Assembly: GCA_007280315.1 (NCBI GenBank)
Contig: QYQC01000089.1
Coordinates: 1 to 14,640, forward strand
Origin: Betaproteobacteria bacterium
GTDB lineage: Bacteria; Pseudomonadota; Gammaproteobacteria; Burkholderiales; SG8-39
Length of the DNA stretch: 14,640 nt
Direction: 5' to 3'
The translations under genes and the position numbers were made by a program. A model generated the notes under the pieces. That model did not search any database. It worked only from the letters and a program-made list of their open reading frames with translations, and was not told the origin of the DNA. Below, in pieces: positions 6,345-13,964 of the stretch (position 1 is the stretch's first letter; the number at the start of each line of letters is the position of its first letter).

Positions 6345-7745
6345 ATGACCCACTGCAGTTGTGTCGACGTACTTTCCGGCCGCGCGCCTGAGAACACCCC
6401 GGTCACGCTCAAGGGCTGGGTGCGCACCCGCCGCGATTCGAAAGCGGGAATTTCCTTCGTGCACGTTTCCGACGGTTCCTGTTTTCATCCGGTTCAGGTG
6501 GTGGCACCCGCCACGCTTGCCAATTACACGGACCAAGTCCTGCACTTGACCGCAGGCTGCGCGGTAGAGGTTACCGGGACAATTGTCCCCTCCCCGGCCA
6601 AGGGTCAGCCGTTCGAACTGCAGGCAAGCGAAATCAGGGTTTTGGGCTGGGTGGAAGATCCGGACACCTATCCGATCCAGCCCAAGCCGCACACCATGGA
6701 GTACCTGCGGGAAGTCGCGCATCTGCGGCCGCGCACCAACGTCATCGGCGCGACCACGCGCGTGCGCCACAGCATCGCCCAGGCGATCCACCGCTTTTTC
6801 CACGAGCACGGTTTTCTCTGGGTCAACACGCCCATCATCACCGGCGCCGACGCGGAAGGTGCGGGTGAGCTGTTTCGCGTGTCCACGCTCGACCTGATGA
6901 ATCTGCCGCGCACGCCCGAAGGGAAAATCGATTTCGCGCAGGATTTTTTCGGACGCGAGACCTTCCTTACGGTGTCCGGGCAACTCAACGTAGAGAGCTA
7001 CTGCCTCGCACTGTCCAAGGTCTACACCTTCGGCCCCACGTTTCGCGCCGAGAATTCCAACACCAGCCGGCACCTGGCGGAATTCTGGATGATCGAGCCG
7101 GAGATCGCGTTCGCCGATCTGGCCGACAACGCCGCGCTGGCCGAGGCGCTGCTCAAATACGTCCTGGCCGCAGTGCTGAACGAACGCGGCGACGACATGG
7201 CCTTTTTCGACGAACGCGTCGAAAAGGGCGTGATCGCCAAACTGCAGGGCATCGTCGACAAGGCGTTCGTGCGCATGGAATACACCGAAGCGATCGACAT
7301 CCTCGGCAGGGCAAAGCAGAAATTCGAATTCCCGGTGCGCTGGGGCATGGACCTGCAATCCGAGCACGAGCGCTTCCTCGCCGAAAAGCACGTCGGCGGC
7401 CCGCTGGTGCTGATGAACTACCCGAAGGAGATCAAAGCGTTCTACATGCGCCTGAATGACGACGGCAGGACGGTGGCGGCGATGGACGTGCTCGCACCCG
7501 GCATCGGCGAAATCGTCGGCGGCAGCCAGCGTGAAGAGCGCCTCGCCGTGCTCGATCAACGCATGGACGAGGTCAAACTCGACAAGGAGCATTACGGCTG
7601 GTACCGCGACCTGCGCCGCTACGGCAGCGTGCCGCACGCCGGCTTCGGCCTCGGCTTCGAGCGCACCGTGTCCTACATTACCGGGCTGGCCAATGTGCGC
7701 GACGTGATTCCGTTTCCACGCACGCCGGGGAACGCACGCTACTGA
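6345..7745 (+). CDS. asnS: Asparaginyl-tRNA synthetase
   Basis: Class IIb aminoacyl-tRNA synthetase that activates asparagine with ATP and charges tRNA-Asn in the cytosol. The 466 residues match the length of the E. coli enzyme. Residues about 18-102 form the OB-fold anticodon-binding domain (VTLKGWVRTRRDSK at its start). The catalytic core shows motif 1 around 137-166, motif 2 FRAENSNTSRHLAEFW (233-248) with the ATP-binding arginine, and motif 3 GFGLGFER (433-440) followed by VRDVIPFPR (451-459). The asparagine-type FRAENSNT motif and the PFPRTPG end distinguish it from AspRS and LysRS. The upstream sequence is AT-rich with only a weak ribosome binding site. An intrinsic terminator follows at 7773-7797. 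Its presence implies that at least some Asn-tRNA-Asn is made directly and not solely by the GatCAB transamidation route. Confidence 0.98.
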   Translation: MTHCSCVDVLSGRAPENTPVTLKGWVRTRRDSKAGISFVHVSDGSCFHPVQVVAPATLANYTDQVLHLTAGCAVEVTGTIVPSPAKGQPFELQASEIRVLGWVEDPDTYPIQPKPHTMEYLREVAHLRPRTNVIGATTRVRHSIAQAIHRFFHEHGFLWVNTPIITGADAEGAGELFRVSTLDLMNLPRTPEGKIDFAQDFFGRETFLTVSGQLNVESYCLALSKVYTFGPTFRAENSNTSRHLAEFWMIEPEIAFADLADNAALAEALLKYVLAAVLNERGDDMAFFDERVEKGVIAKLQGIVDKAFVRMEYTEAIDILGRAKQKFEFPVRWGMDLQSEHERFLAEKHVGGPLVLMNYPKEIKAFYMRLNDDGRTVAAMDVLAPGIGEIVGGSQREERLAVLDQRMDEVKLDKEHYGWYRDLRRYGSVPHAGFGLGFERTVSYITGLANVRDVIPFPRTPGNARY

Positions 7746-7756
7746 CGGAATATTTT

Positions 7757-7765
7757 TGCTATAAT
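7757..7765 (+). promoter_or_regulatory. Extended -10 promoter element (TGCTATAAT)
   Basis: TG-C-TATAAT is a perfect match to the extended -10 consensus for the housekeeping sigma factor, starting 11 bases after the asnS stop. A -35 hexamer is not evident at 16-18 bases, which extended -10 promoters can tolerate. Predicted initiation (about 7772) is directly before the terminator hairpin, so it could drive a tiny RNA, an attenuated leader for the gene at 7990, or nothing. Confidence 0.4.
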
Positions 7766-7772
7766 TTTCGCA

Positions 7773-7797
7773 TCCGGCTCCAGTCCGGACTTTTTTT
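7773..7797 (+). terminator. Rho-independent terminator after asnS
   Basis: TCCGG (7773-7777) pairs with CCGGA (7785-7789) around a 7-base loop, followed by C and seven T residues (7791-7797). The stem is short but GC-rich and the T-tract is clean. It lies 27 bases after the asnS stop codon and would end that transcript. Confidence 0.6.
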
Positions 7798-7989
7798 GAC
7801 TTGCCAATGCCGGCAATTTTGGATAATCTGCCGGCCGAACGATCCAGCACCGGCTGGTTCAAGCAAAACCGGAAATAAGAATGAGGTAAGTCGCACCGAC
7901 AAAACCCGCAGTAATTCATTTTTTTAACGACCAGCTACGGTCGTGCAATACAAGACTCCTTAAGGAGCTCCAACAGAAGGGTAGTTATC
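7798..7989 (+). promoter_or_regulatory. Structured leader of the delta-60 repeat protein gene
   Basis: Between the asnS terminator and ATG 7990 are several inverted repeats: GCCGGC at 7809-7814 and 7830-7835; ACGACC/GGTCGT (7927-7932 with 7939-7944); and the perfect 12-base palindrome CTCCTTAAGGAG (7956-7967). The Shine-Dalgarno GAAGGG (7976-7981) stands 8 bases before the ATG. A possible promoter is TTGCCA (7801-7806) with GATAAT (7822-7827), but the 15-base spacing is short. I could not fit a known riboswitch. Structure is seen; function is inferred. Confidence 0.35.
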
Positions 7990-10900
7990 ATGAAAAAGCT
8001 TCGTCTGGGAGCGCTGGCCAGATTTGTTTCGACGTTCCCATCGCGCACATTTGGGCGCTACTTCTTTCCCACGGCCGCCCTGCTACTGCTGACTGCGCCT
8101 CCCGCGCTGGCGGACAATTTCACGCTCGACCCGGCGTTCGTCAATTCGCCGCAGTTCCATCAGAAATCCTGGCCGACGCGGGTTACCTCGGGTCCTAGCG
8201 GCAAGACCTATGTCACGTTCTCCAACGGCAGCCTGTTGAGCGGCGTGAACAACCAGCGTCGTGGCGCAGTGATCCGCCTCAATGCGGACGGCACCGCCGA
8301 CCTGAGCTTCAACGTCGGCGCGCAATTCGCCAACGCATGGGCGGTGGTCGAACAGGTCAACGGCCAGGTGCTGGTCGGCGGCGTCGACGCGAACGAGAGC
8401 GATGATTCAGGGCTTCCCCTGTACCGGGTTTTCCGGGTCAACAGCAACGGCAGCCGCGACCTCGGCTACCGCTCGCCTGTATTCACCGGTATCCCGCGCT
8501 ACATGACCCTGCAGCCCGACGGCAAGCTGCTAGTCAGCCAGCAGGGAGGAACCCCGAACGGCGGGCTAAACGGCCTGCAGCGGCTCAATAGCGACGGCTC
8601 GCTTGACACGGCGTTTACACCGCCAGCGCTGCCCAACGACGGCTTTTCATCTTTCTTTTCCAACATCGTGGTCGATGCTTCGGGCAGGATACTCGTCGGC
8701 GGCGCGTTCTCGACGATCGCCGGGCAGTCAAGGCCGGGGATCGCCAGGCTGCTAAGCAGCGGCGCCCTCGACACCACGTTTGCGCCCAGTGGTTTCCTGT
8801 CACTAGTTCAGATACGTGGAATAGCGATCCAGACGCAGGGGGCGAATGCCGGCAAGATCGTCATCGCCGGCGGCCCGCTGCGCACCACGACCGGCACCCA
8901 GACCGCCTGCCCCAGCACAAATACCGCAAATACAAACAGCTGCGCACTGCTGCGCCTCAATGCCGACGGCTTACTCGATACCAGTTTCACTCTGGTCAAT
9001 CGGGTCGATACCGGCGTGATCAGCAACCGCCCGCGCCTGCTCGGCATACTGCCCGACGACAAACTGGTCATCGTCTCCAGCGGCGTAGCGCGGTTTAACG
9101 CAGACGGGTCGCTCGACAGCAGCTACACCAAGCCGGTGTTCTCGCTTGAAACCTTCTGGATGGACGCAACCGCCGATGGCCGCGTGTATGTGCCGCTATC
9201 CGGAGGCTCCACGCTGAACGGCAACGCCAGCTCCCAGGCGATCGTGCGCTTCAACGCCGACGGCACGACGGACACTGCGTACGCGCCCGGAACCTTCCAG
9301 CGTGAAGTGTATCCGGACAATCTTGCACTGCTGCCAGGGGGGAGCTTCCTTACCTGGGGACGATTCGACACTGTGAGCGACACGACGAAAGTCGGCGCCG
9401 CGCGTTTCAATGCGGACGGCACGCTTGACAACAGTTACGCGCTATCAGGCGTCACCAATCTGCTCGGCATTTCCAGCGCCGGGGCGCTCACCGACGGCCG
9501 CCTGCTCGCTGCGATTTCCACCGGCACCGACCCGATCTTCGCCTTCACCCCGGGGATCGCACGGTTTACTGCCAGCGGCGCCCTGGACACCACGTTTACG
9601 CCGGATGCTGCCGTGGCCGCCGCGCAATCGGACGGCGCGTTCGGGCTCGATGTGCAGCCCGACGGCACCGCCCTGGTCTGGGCGCTGACACCGCAGCGCC
9701 TGATCGACGGCACCGGCCTGTTCTTCAAGCGTCTGATGCTTAGCGGGGCGATCGACAGCACCTTTTCCGGCATCTCCGGCACCATGCTCGGCGCGGTGTT
9801 CCGCGACGGAACGAACGCGATCACGTCCATTGCCGTCGGAGATTTCAGTATCCTTGCGCGCTATGCGGACGGGCGTCTGCTCGCCTCCGCCACCACTGGC
9901 GCTTACCAGGCGAACGCCAACACAATGAACGTGACGCTGATGCGCCTGCAGGCCGACGGTACCATCGACACCGGTTTTGCCGCGCCCAGCGTTCCTGCGC
10001 CAACGGTTCAGGGCTTTGCGTCAGTGCCATCAACGACGCAGCAACTTGCTGTGACCAATATCATCGGCTCGCCCTTCACCGGCGCGTTGCCGCTGGCGGA
10101 CGGCGGCGTGATTGTCTATGGCGCGTTCTCCACATTTGGCGGACAGACTGCGCCGGGCATCGCACGTCTGACCAGCAGCGGGGCTGTGGATTCCGCGTTC
10201 TCTGCCGGAACCGGTGCCGAGCTGCGCAGTCTCCCCGGACGCAATCCCCGGATCACGCACGTAGCCGTCGATGCGAACGGCAAGTACTGGGTCAGCGGAA
10301 TGTTCGATACCTTCGGTGGACAAAGCGCCGCGGGACTCGTTCGCCTCAATTCCAATGGTTCCGTCGACAGCACGTTCTCCACGACGCTTGTCTACAGCAG
10401 CTACGTCGGCGGCGGCACACGCGTCCTGTTCGACGCCACCGGGCGCCCGATGGTGCTGGGAACGTTCAAACCGGGCGCCAATGGTTTTCCCGACGCCATC
10501 CACCGCCTGATCCAGAGCCAGCCGCTCGACCTGGTTGCTTCCTGGAATCTGGTCGGCAATGGATCGAGCACACCGCTCAACGTCGCCACGACGTTTGGCG
10601 ATCCGTCCAAAGTTGTCACGGTATGGAAGTGGAGCGCCGCTAACTCAAACTGGGCGTTCTATTCCCCGACCTTGACCGACGGCGGCGCGGCCTATGCGAC
10701 GAGCAAGAATTTTTCGTTCCTCACCACCATCAACCCCGGTGAAGGTTTCTGGGTCAATGCGAAGCAGACAGTTACGTCGCAGCTATTGGGGAATCCGGTG
10801 CCGTCAAACACATTTGCCGACGGGCTGGTAACCAACGCGCTGCCCACCGGCTGGAGCCTGATCGCGATCGGCGACAACCGGACGCCGGCCGGATTCACCA

Positions 10901-11118
10901 ATGCAATCGCCACCAATCCGCCTGCTGCGGGCACCTCGGTGGCGTCCACCGTGACGACGCTGTGGGCGTGGGATGCAACCTTGTCCGGCTGGTATTTCTT
11001 CGCACCCAGCCTGGTGAATGCCGGAACGCAGGCCACCTATATTGCGAGCAAGAATTTCCTCGACTTCGGCAGTCGCACCCTGACGCCATCGACCGGATTC
11101 TGGGTGAACAAGCCATAG
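7990..11118 (+). CDS. Exported delta-60 repeat protein with C-terminal tandem GWN modules
   Basis: 1042 residues. Residues 1-41 look like a signal peptide with a long basic n-region, hydrophobic TAALLLLTAPP core and cleavage after PALA (next residues DNF). From about residue 45 to 845 the protein consists of about 13 copies of a repeat marked by R-[LF]-x-x-[DSN]-G-x-x-D-x-x-[FY] (for example RLNADGTADLSF at 96, RLNSDGSLDTAF at 198, RFNADGTLDNSY at 472, RLNSNGSVDSTF at 785), spaced about 46-74 residues apart. This matches the delta-60 repeat family, which is probably beta-propeller-like. Residues about 846-924 and 949-1042 are two GWN modules; the last residues are GFWVNKP. No autotransporter domain, lipobox or sorting signal is seen; it is inferred to be secreted or periplasmic, perhaps in surface adhesion or binding. 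Start ATG 7990 has GAAGGG 8 bases upstream. It is probably monocistronic: asnS has its own terminator and the next gene converges. Confidence 0.92.
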   Translation: MKKLRLGALARFVSTFPSRTFGRYFFPTAALLLLTAPPALADNFTLDPAFVNSPQFHQKSWPTRVTSGPSGKTYVTFSNGSLLSGVNNQRRGAVIRLNADGTADLSFNVGAQFANAWAVVEQVNGQVLVGGVDANESDDSGLPLYRVFRVNSNGSRDLGYRSPVFTGIPRYMTLQPDGKLLVSQQGGTPNGGLNGLQRLNSDGSLDTAFTPPALPNDGFSSFFSNIVVDASGRILVGGAFSTIAGQSRPGIARLLSSGALDTTFAPSGFLSLVQIRGIAIQTQGANAGKIVIAGGPLRTTTGTQTACPSTNTANTNSCALLRLNADGLLDTSFTLVNRVDTGVISNRPRLLGILPDDKLVIVSSGVARFNADGSLDSSYTKPVFSLETFWMDATADGRVYVPLSGGSTLNGNASSQAIVRFNADGTTDTAYAPGTFQREVYPDNLALLPGGSFLTWGRFDTVSDTTKVGAARFNADGTLDNSYALSGVTNLLGISSAGALTDGRLLAAISTGTDPIFAFTPGIARFTASGALDTTFTPDAAVAAAQSDGAFGLDVQPDGTALVWALTPQRLIDGTGLFFKRLMLSGAIDSTFSGISGTMLGAVFRDGTNAITSIAVGDFSILARYADGRLLASATTGAYQANANTMNVTLMRLQADGTIDTGFAAPSVPAPTVQGFASVPSTTQQLAVTNIIGSPFTGALPLADGGVIVYGAFSTFGGQTAPGIARLTSSGAVDSAFSAGTGAELRSLPGRNPRITHVAVDANGKYWVSGMFDTFGGQSAAGLVRLNSNGSVDSTFSTTLVYSSYVGGGTRVLFDATGRPMVLGTFKPGANGFPDAIHRLIQSQPLDLVASWNLVGNGSSTPLNVATTFGDPSKVVTVWKWSAANSNWAFYSPTLTDGGAAYATSKNFSFLTTINPGEGFWVNAKQTVTSQLLGNPVPSNTFADGLVTNALPTGWSLIAIGDNRTPAGFTNAIATNPPAAGTSVASTVTTLWAWDATLSGWYFFAPSLVNAGTQATYIASKNFLDFGSRTLTPSTGFWVNKP
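8275..10377 (+). repeat. Array of about 13 delta-60-type repeats (protein level)
   Basis: The repeat signature begins at codons 96, about 149, 198, 253, 322, 368, 420, 472, 525, 581, 652, 726 and 785 of the gene starting at 7990. A preceding strand pair, such as VLVGG or ILVGGAFSTIAGQ, is visible in many units. Units differ at the DNA level (no long identical tracts), so the array is old and not a recent slippage product. Confidence 0.8.
10525..11115 (+). repeat. Tandem pair of GWN modules, copies B1 and B2 (protein level)
   Basis: B1 (about 10525-10761) has SWNLVGNG, TVWKW, NWAFYSP and EGFWVN. B2 (about 10834-11115) has GWSLIAIG, TLWAWD, GWYFFAP and TGFWVN. B1 is closest to A1 of the gene at 1713 (NL[LV]GNG, TVWKW, WAFY shared), while B2, like A2, carries an insertion before W-x-W and a W-A-W-D motif. 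The pair therefore seems to have been inherited as a two-unit block. Confidence 0.75.
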
Positions 11119-11147
11119 CTTCGGCTGATTTCGCGGATACGATTCAA

Positions 11148-11183
11148 TTCAGCGCGCCTTCCGGAAACAGAAGGCGCGCTGAA
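11148..11183. terminator. Strong hairpin between convergent genes
   Basis: TTCAGCGCGCCTTC (11148-11161) and GAAGGCGCGCTGAA (11170-11183) are perfect 14-base complements with an 8-base loop. It fills the 69-base gap between the stop codons of the delta-60 gene (+) and the thiolase gene (-). Neither side has a proper T-tract, so it may act as a weak bidirectional terminator or as a 3'-end barrier to RNase. Confidence 0.55.
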
Positions 11184-11187
11184 ACGT

Positions 11188-12390
11188 TCAGGCGCCGTAA
11201 CGCCCGACGATAGTGATGGCCGAGACGTTCTGACTGGGGAAGCCGCCGAGGTTGTGCGTCATACCGAGCACCGGGTCGGGCCGCTGGCGCTCACCCGCGC
11301 GTCCGTTGAGCTGAAGGTACATCTCATAGATCATGCGCAGCCCCGACGCACCGATCGGATGGCCGAAGCACTTGAGGCCGCCGTCGATCTGGCAGGGAAT
11401 TTTCCCCGACGCATCGTAGAAGCCGTCGAGCACGTCGCCGATCGCCTTGCCCTCCTGCGAGATGCCCAGGTCCTCCATGGTCACCAGTTCCGTGACCGAG
11501 AAGCAGTCATGCACGTCGAACATGGAGATGCGCTTGCGCGGGTCATCGATGCCGGCCTCCTTGTAGGCGCGCCCCGCCGCCACCCGCGTGGTGGCGAAAT
11601 ACGAGCCATCCCATTCGCCGAACTGCGCTTCCTGGCCGTTCGAAACGGCAAGCTGTATCGCCTTCACGCCGATGAGGTCCTTCTTCCCCAGACCGCGCGC
11701 GATATCGGGCGTGGTGACAATGGCGCAGGCCGAGCCGTCCGACACGCCGCAGCAGTCATACAGCCCGAGCGGGTCGGCGATCATCGGCGCGTTCATGACG
11801 TCGTCCTCGGTGATCTTGTTGCGCAGGTGCGCCTTCGGATTCAGCGCGCCGTTGTCGTGGCTCTTGACCGAGATGTGCGCCATGGCGCGCTTCAGGTCCT
11901 TTGGGTCGACGCGATGCTTGACCCGGTACGCGGCCGCCAGCTGCGCGAACGATCCGGGCGCCGAAATATTCGCCCAGAACATATTGTTCAGCCCGCCGCG
12001 GCCGCGCTGCGGCAGCCCGCCGTAGCCGGTGTCCTTGAGTTTTTCCACGCCCAGCGCGAGCGCGATATCGACGGCGCCGGAGGCAACCGCATAGACGGCG
12101 CCGCGAAACGCCTCGGTGCCGGTAGCGCAGTAATTTTCCACCCGGGTCACGGGGATGTAGGGCAGGCGCAGGGTCATCGCCAGCGGCACACCGGATTTAC
12201 CGACGTGCTGTTCCTCGATCGCGGTGCCGAACCAGGCGGCCTCGATCTGATTGCGCTCGATGCCGGCGTCCAGCATGCATTCCTCGAACGCCTCGACCAT
12301 CAGGTCTTCCGCGTTGCGGTCCCAGCGCTCGCCGAATTTCGAGCAGCCCATGCCGAGGATAGCCACTTTGTCGCGAATTCCTGTCGCCAT
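11188..12390 (-). CDS. Thiolase family protein, SCP-x/lipid-transfer type
   Basis: 400-residue thiolase-fold enzyme. The nucleophilic cysteine is C88 in ENYCATGTEAF; H294 lies in FDVHDCFSV and H344 in CFGHPIGASG. The last active-site loop reads GMTHNLGG (about 376-383), as in SCP-x-type thiolases, in place of the CxGGG motif of classical biosynthetic thiolases. Such enzymes cleave or form 3-oxoacyl-CoA; related Ltp proteins partner DUF35 proteins, and some act as retro-aldolases. An upstream in-frame start at 12450 is possible, but ATG 12390 is preferred because AAAGGGAG lies 6 bases before it and MATGIRDKVAILG is the expected N-terminus. It is the downstream gene of a leftward pair, 63 bases after the HMGS-like/DUF35 gene, which argues for one transcript and a shared complex. 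The substrate is unknown. Confidence 0.94.
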   Translation of the reverse strand: MATGIRDKVAILGMGCSKFGERWDRNAEDLMVEAFEECMLDAGIERNQIEAAWFGTAIEEQHVGKSGVPLAMTLRLPYIPVTRVENYCATGTEAFRGAVYAVASGAVDIALALGVEKLKDTGYGGLPQRGRGGLNNMFWANISAPGSFAQLAAAYRVKHRVDPKDLKRAMAHISVKSHDNGALNPKAHLRNKITEDDVMNAPMIADPLGLYDCCGVSDGSACAIVTTPDIARGLGKKDLIGVKAIQLAVSNGQEAQFGEWDGSYFATTRVAAGRAYKEAGIDDPRKRISMFDVHDCFSVTELVTMEDLGISQEGKAIGDVLDGFYDASGKIPCQIDGGLKCFGHPIGASGLRMIYEMYLQLNGRAGERQRPDPVLGMTHNLGGFPSQNVSAITIVGRYGA

Positions 12391-12396
12391 GTCGAT

Positions 12397-12404
12397 CTCC
12401 CTTT
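12397..12404 (-). promoter_or_regulatory. Ribosome binding site that decides the thiolase start
   Basis: On the minus strand AAAGGGAG is followed by six bases and ATG 12390. This makes 12390 the likely start and excludes the 20 Arg-rich residues encoded upstream in the same frame. Confidence 0.7.
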
Positions 12405-12453
12405 CAGCCGTGGCGCAGGATCCTGCGCGGCGGCGGTCACGCGATTGCACTGG

Positions 12454-13893
12454 TCAGACCGGTGCCGCCTTCCAGAAATAGCGCACGAAACCACGCACGG
12501 TATCGTGCTCCTTGACGCGGAACATCATTCGCATCGGCATCCCCACCTCGACCTTGCCTTCATCGACGTCGGTGAAGTCAGCCATCATGCGTCCGCCGGC
12601 GTCGAATTCGATCATGCCATAGTACGCGGGTGGATCGGCGCTGTAGGTCAGCGCATCGCCGGTGTAGGACATCACTTTGGCGCGCGTTTCTGAAAACGGC
12701 TGATCGTCCTGACTGTCGAGCGCATTGCACTTCGGATTCACGCAATAGCGCCCGCGCGGGTACTGCGGCGTGCCGCAGGTGCGGCAGCGCCCGCCGACCA
12801 GACCCGTAACCATGTCGCGGTTGCGATACAGCGTGGTCAGCGGCGTGCCCTTGTCCGCCTCGGCGCGCATGCCGCGCTCGAGGGCGATGTGGTCATTGAA
12901 CGCGAGGAAGCGCAGATAGTTGGTTTCCTCCTTGCGCCGCGCCAGCGCGCCATCAACACCGCCGCGCGGCGGCAGCGCGCCTATGGCGTCGGTGACTTCG
13001 AACAGCAGCGCATCGCAGCCCTGGCCGAAGGCGGCAACTGCGATCAGATCGCCCGCCTTCGCCTGCGCCAGCGCGTGCGCCAGCAGCAACAACGGGTGCG
13101 CGGCACCGGTGTCGCCGCAGACTGCCGCGAGCGTGTCGCGCACCGCGCCCTCGGCAATACCGGCGCGCTTGGCCACGCCCGGCGCCACGCGCGACAGCGT
13201 GCACGGCATGCAGAAATGCGTTACCGCAGCGGGCGCAACGCCTGTCGCCCTGAACAGCTCCGCCAGTGCCGCCGGCACCAGTTTCATGTAGCCCTCGTCG
13301 CGGATCCAGCGCTCCTCCCAGACGTAGTCGTGCGCGCGTTCGCCCGAGCGAAACTGGTGCACGAAATCCACCGTCTCGCTGTGCGATCCAATGAGGCGCG
13401 CTATCGGTTTACCGCGCCCGACAAGCAGCGCGGCGGCACCGTCGCCGAAATGCATCTCCTGCGGGCTCGCCGCTTTCGCCAGGCGATGCTCCGCCGCGGT
13501 GACCAGCGCCTTGCCGCCGCCGGCGAGCGCGCTGATCAGCGCCGAGGTGCCGGCACGCTGACTGCCGGTGACGTCGAGTACGCGCAGCGAAGATGGCAGA
13601 CGGAGGGCGCCGGCGACGATGGCGGAATTCTGCCGATCGTCGTAGGGATGCGTGGTCGAGGCGAGCATCAGCTGTTCCACCTCAGGCGGCGGCAGACCGG
13701 CAAGGCAGTCGCGCGCCGCCTCCACCGCCATGGTCACCGTGTCCTCATCCCAATTCGCCATCGCACGCTCGCCCTTGGCCAGGCTGCGCAGCCCGGGCGC
13801 GAACCAGCTGTTGGCGGCAGCTATGCTCTTGCGTTGCAGGCGCCGCCGCGGGAGATACGCACCGTAGGAAAGAATGCCGGAATCGTTCGCCAT
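12454..13893 (-). CDS. HMG-CoA-synthase-like protein fused to a DUF35 zinc ribbon/OB-fold domain
   Basis: 479 residues. Residues 1 to about 345 are a thiolase-fold, HMG-CoA-synthase-like domain starting GILSYGAYLPRRRL. Residues about 355-479 are a DUF35 unit: zinc ribbon with C370, C373, C384 and C389, then an OB fold ending at RYFWKAAPV. In Archaea a separate DUF35 protein bridges acetoacetyl-CoA thiolase and HMG-CoA synthase; here the bridge is fused to the synthase-like part and the thiolase gene follows. Anomaly: the usual nucleophile motif (N-A-C-x-A-G-T) reads GSQRAGT, with Gln112 in place of Cys, and the loop that normally carries the catalytic Glu reads LASTTHPYDD. A histidine (H226, THFCMP) is near the expected third position. 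It may therefore be a non-condensing partner, a decarboxylase-like or a lyase-like enzyme; true HMG-CoA synthase activity is unlikely. Start ATG 13893 matches the family N-terminus, although the ribosome binding site is weak. The stop is 63 bases before the thiolase start. Confidence 0.92.
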   Translation of the reverse strand: MANDSGILSYGAYLPRRRLQRKSIAAANSWFAPGLRSLAKGERAMANWDEDTVTMAVEAARDCLAGLPPPEVEQLMLASTTHPYDDRQNSAIVAGALRLPSSLRVLDVTGSQRAGTSALISALAGGGKALVTAAEHRLAKAASPQEMHFGDGAAALLVGRGKPIARLIGSHSETVDFVHQFRSGERAHDYVWEERWIRDEGYMKLVPAALAELFRATGVAPAAVTHFCMPCTLSRVAPGVAKRAGIAEGAVRDTLAAVCGDTGAAHPLLLLAHALAQAKAGDLIAVAAFGQGCDALLFEVTDAIGALPPRGGVDGALARRKEETNYLRFLAFNDHIALERGMRAEADKGTPLTTLYRNRDMVTGLVGGRCRTCGTPQYPRGRYCVNPKCNALDSQDDQPFSETRAKVMSYTGDALTYSADPPAYYGMIEFDAGGRMMADFTDVDEGKVEVGMPMRMMFRVKEHDTVRGFVRYFWKAAPV

Positions 13894-13964
13894 GAGTTGC
13901 CCGGAGCTAAGTGTTCGAAGGACGTCGTACCTGCTGCAAGTATGCCATAGGCGTGCGCGGGAGC

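Noticed and set aside
6339..7919. Long open frame (526 codons) on the minus strand opposite asnS
   Set aside because: It mirrors asnS in GC-rich sequence; the translation is His/Val/Ala/Asp-rich without recognisable domains, whereas the plus strand encodes an unmistakable complete AsnRS.
7840..7920. Possible c-di-GMP or other riboswitch in the leader before the delta-60 gene (CAAGCAAAACCGG and CGCACCGAC segments)
   Set aside because: The conserved GEMM core and paired helices could not be laid out; only scattered short matches. A covariance-model search would settle it.
11254..12693. Long open frame (479 codons) on the plus strand across the thiolase gene
   Set aside because: Antisense shadow: Arg/His/Ala-rich translation with no domain, spanning two genes with clear family motifs on the other strand.
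12889..13950. Open frame of 353 codons on the plus strand opposite the HMGS-like gene
   Set aside because: Arg/Gln/Ala-rich antisense translation typical of high-GC DNA; no motif or ribosome binding site.
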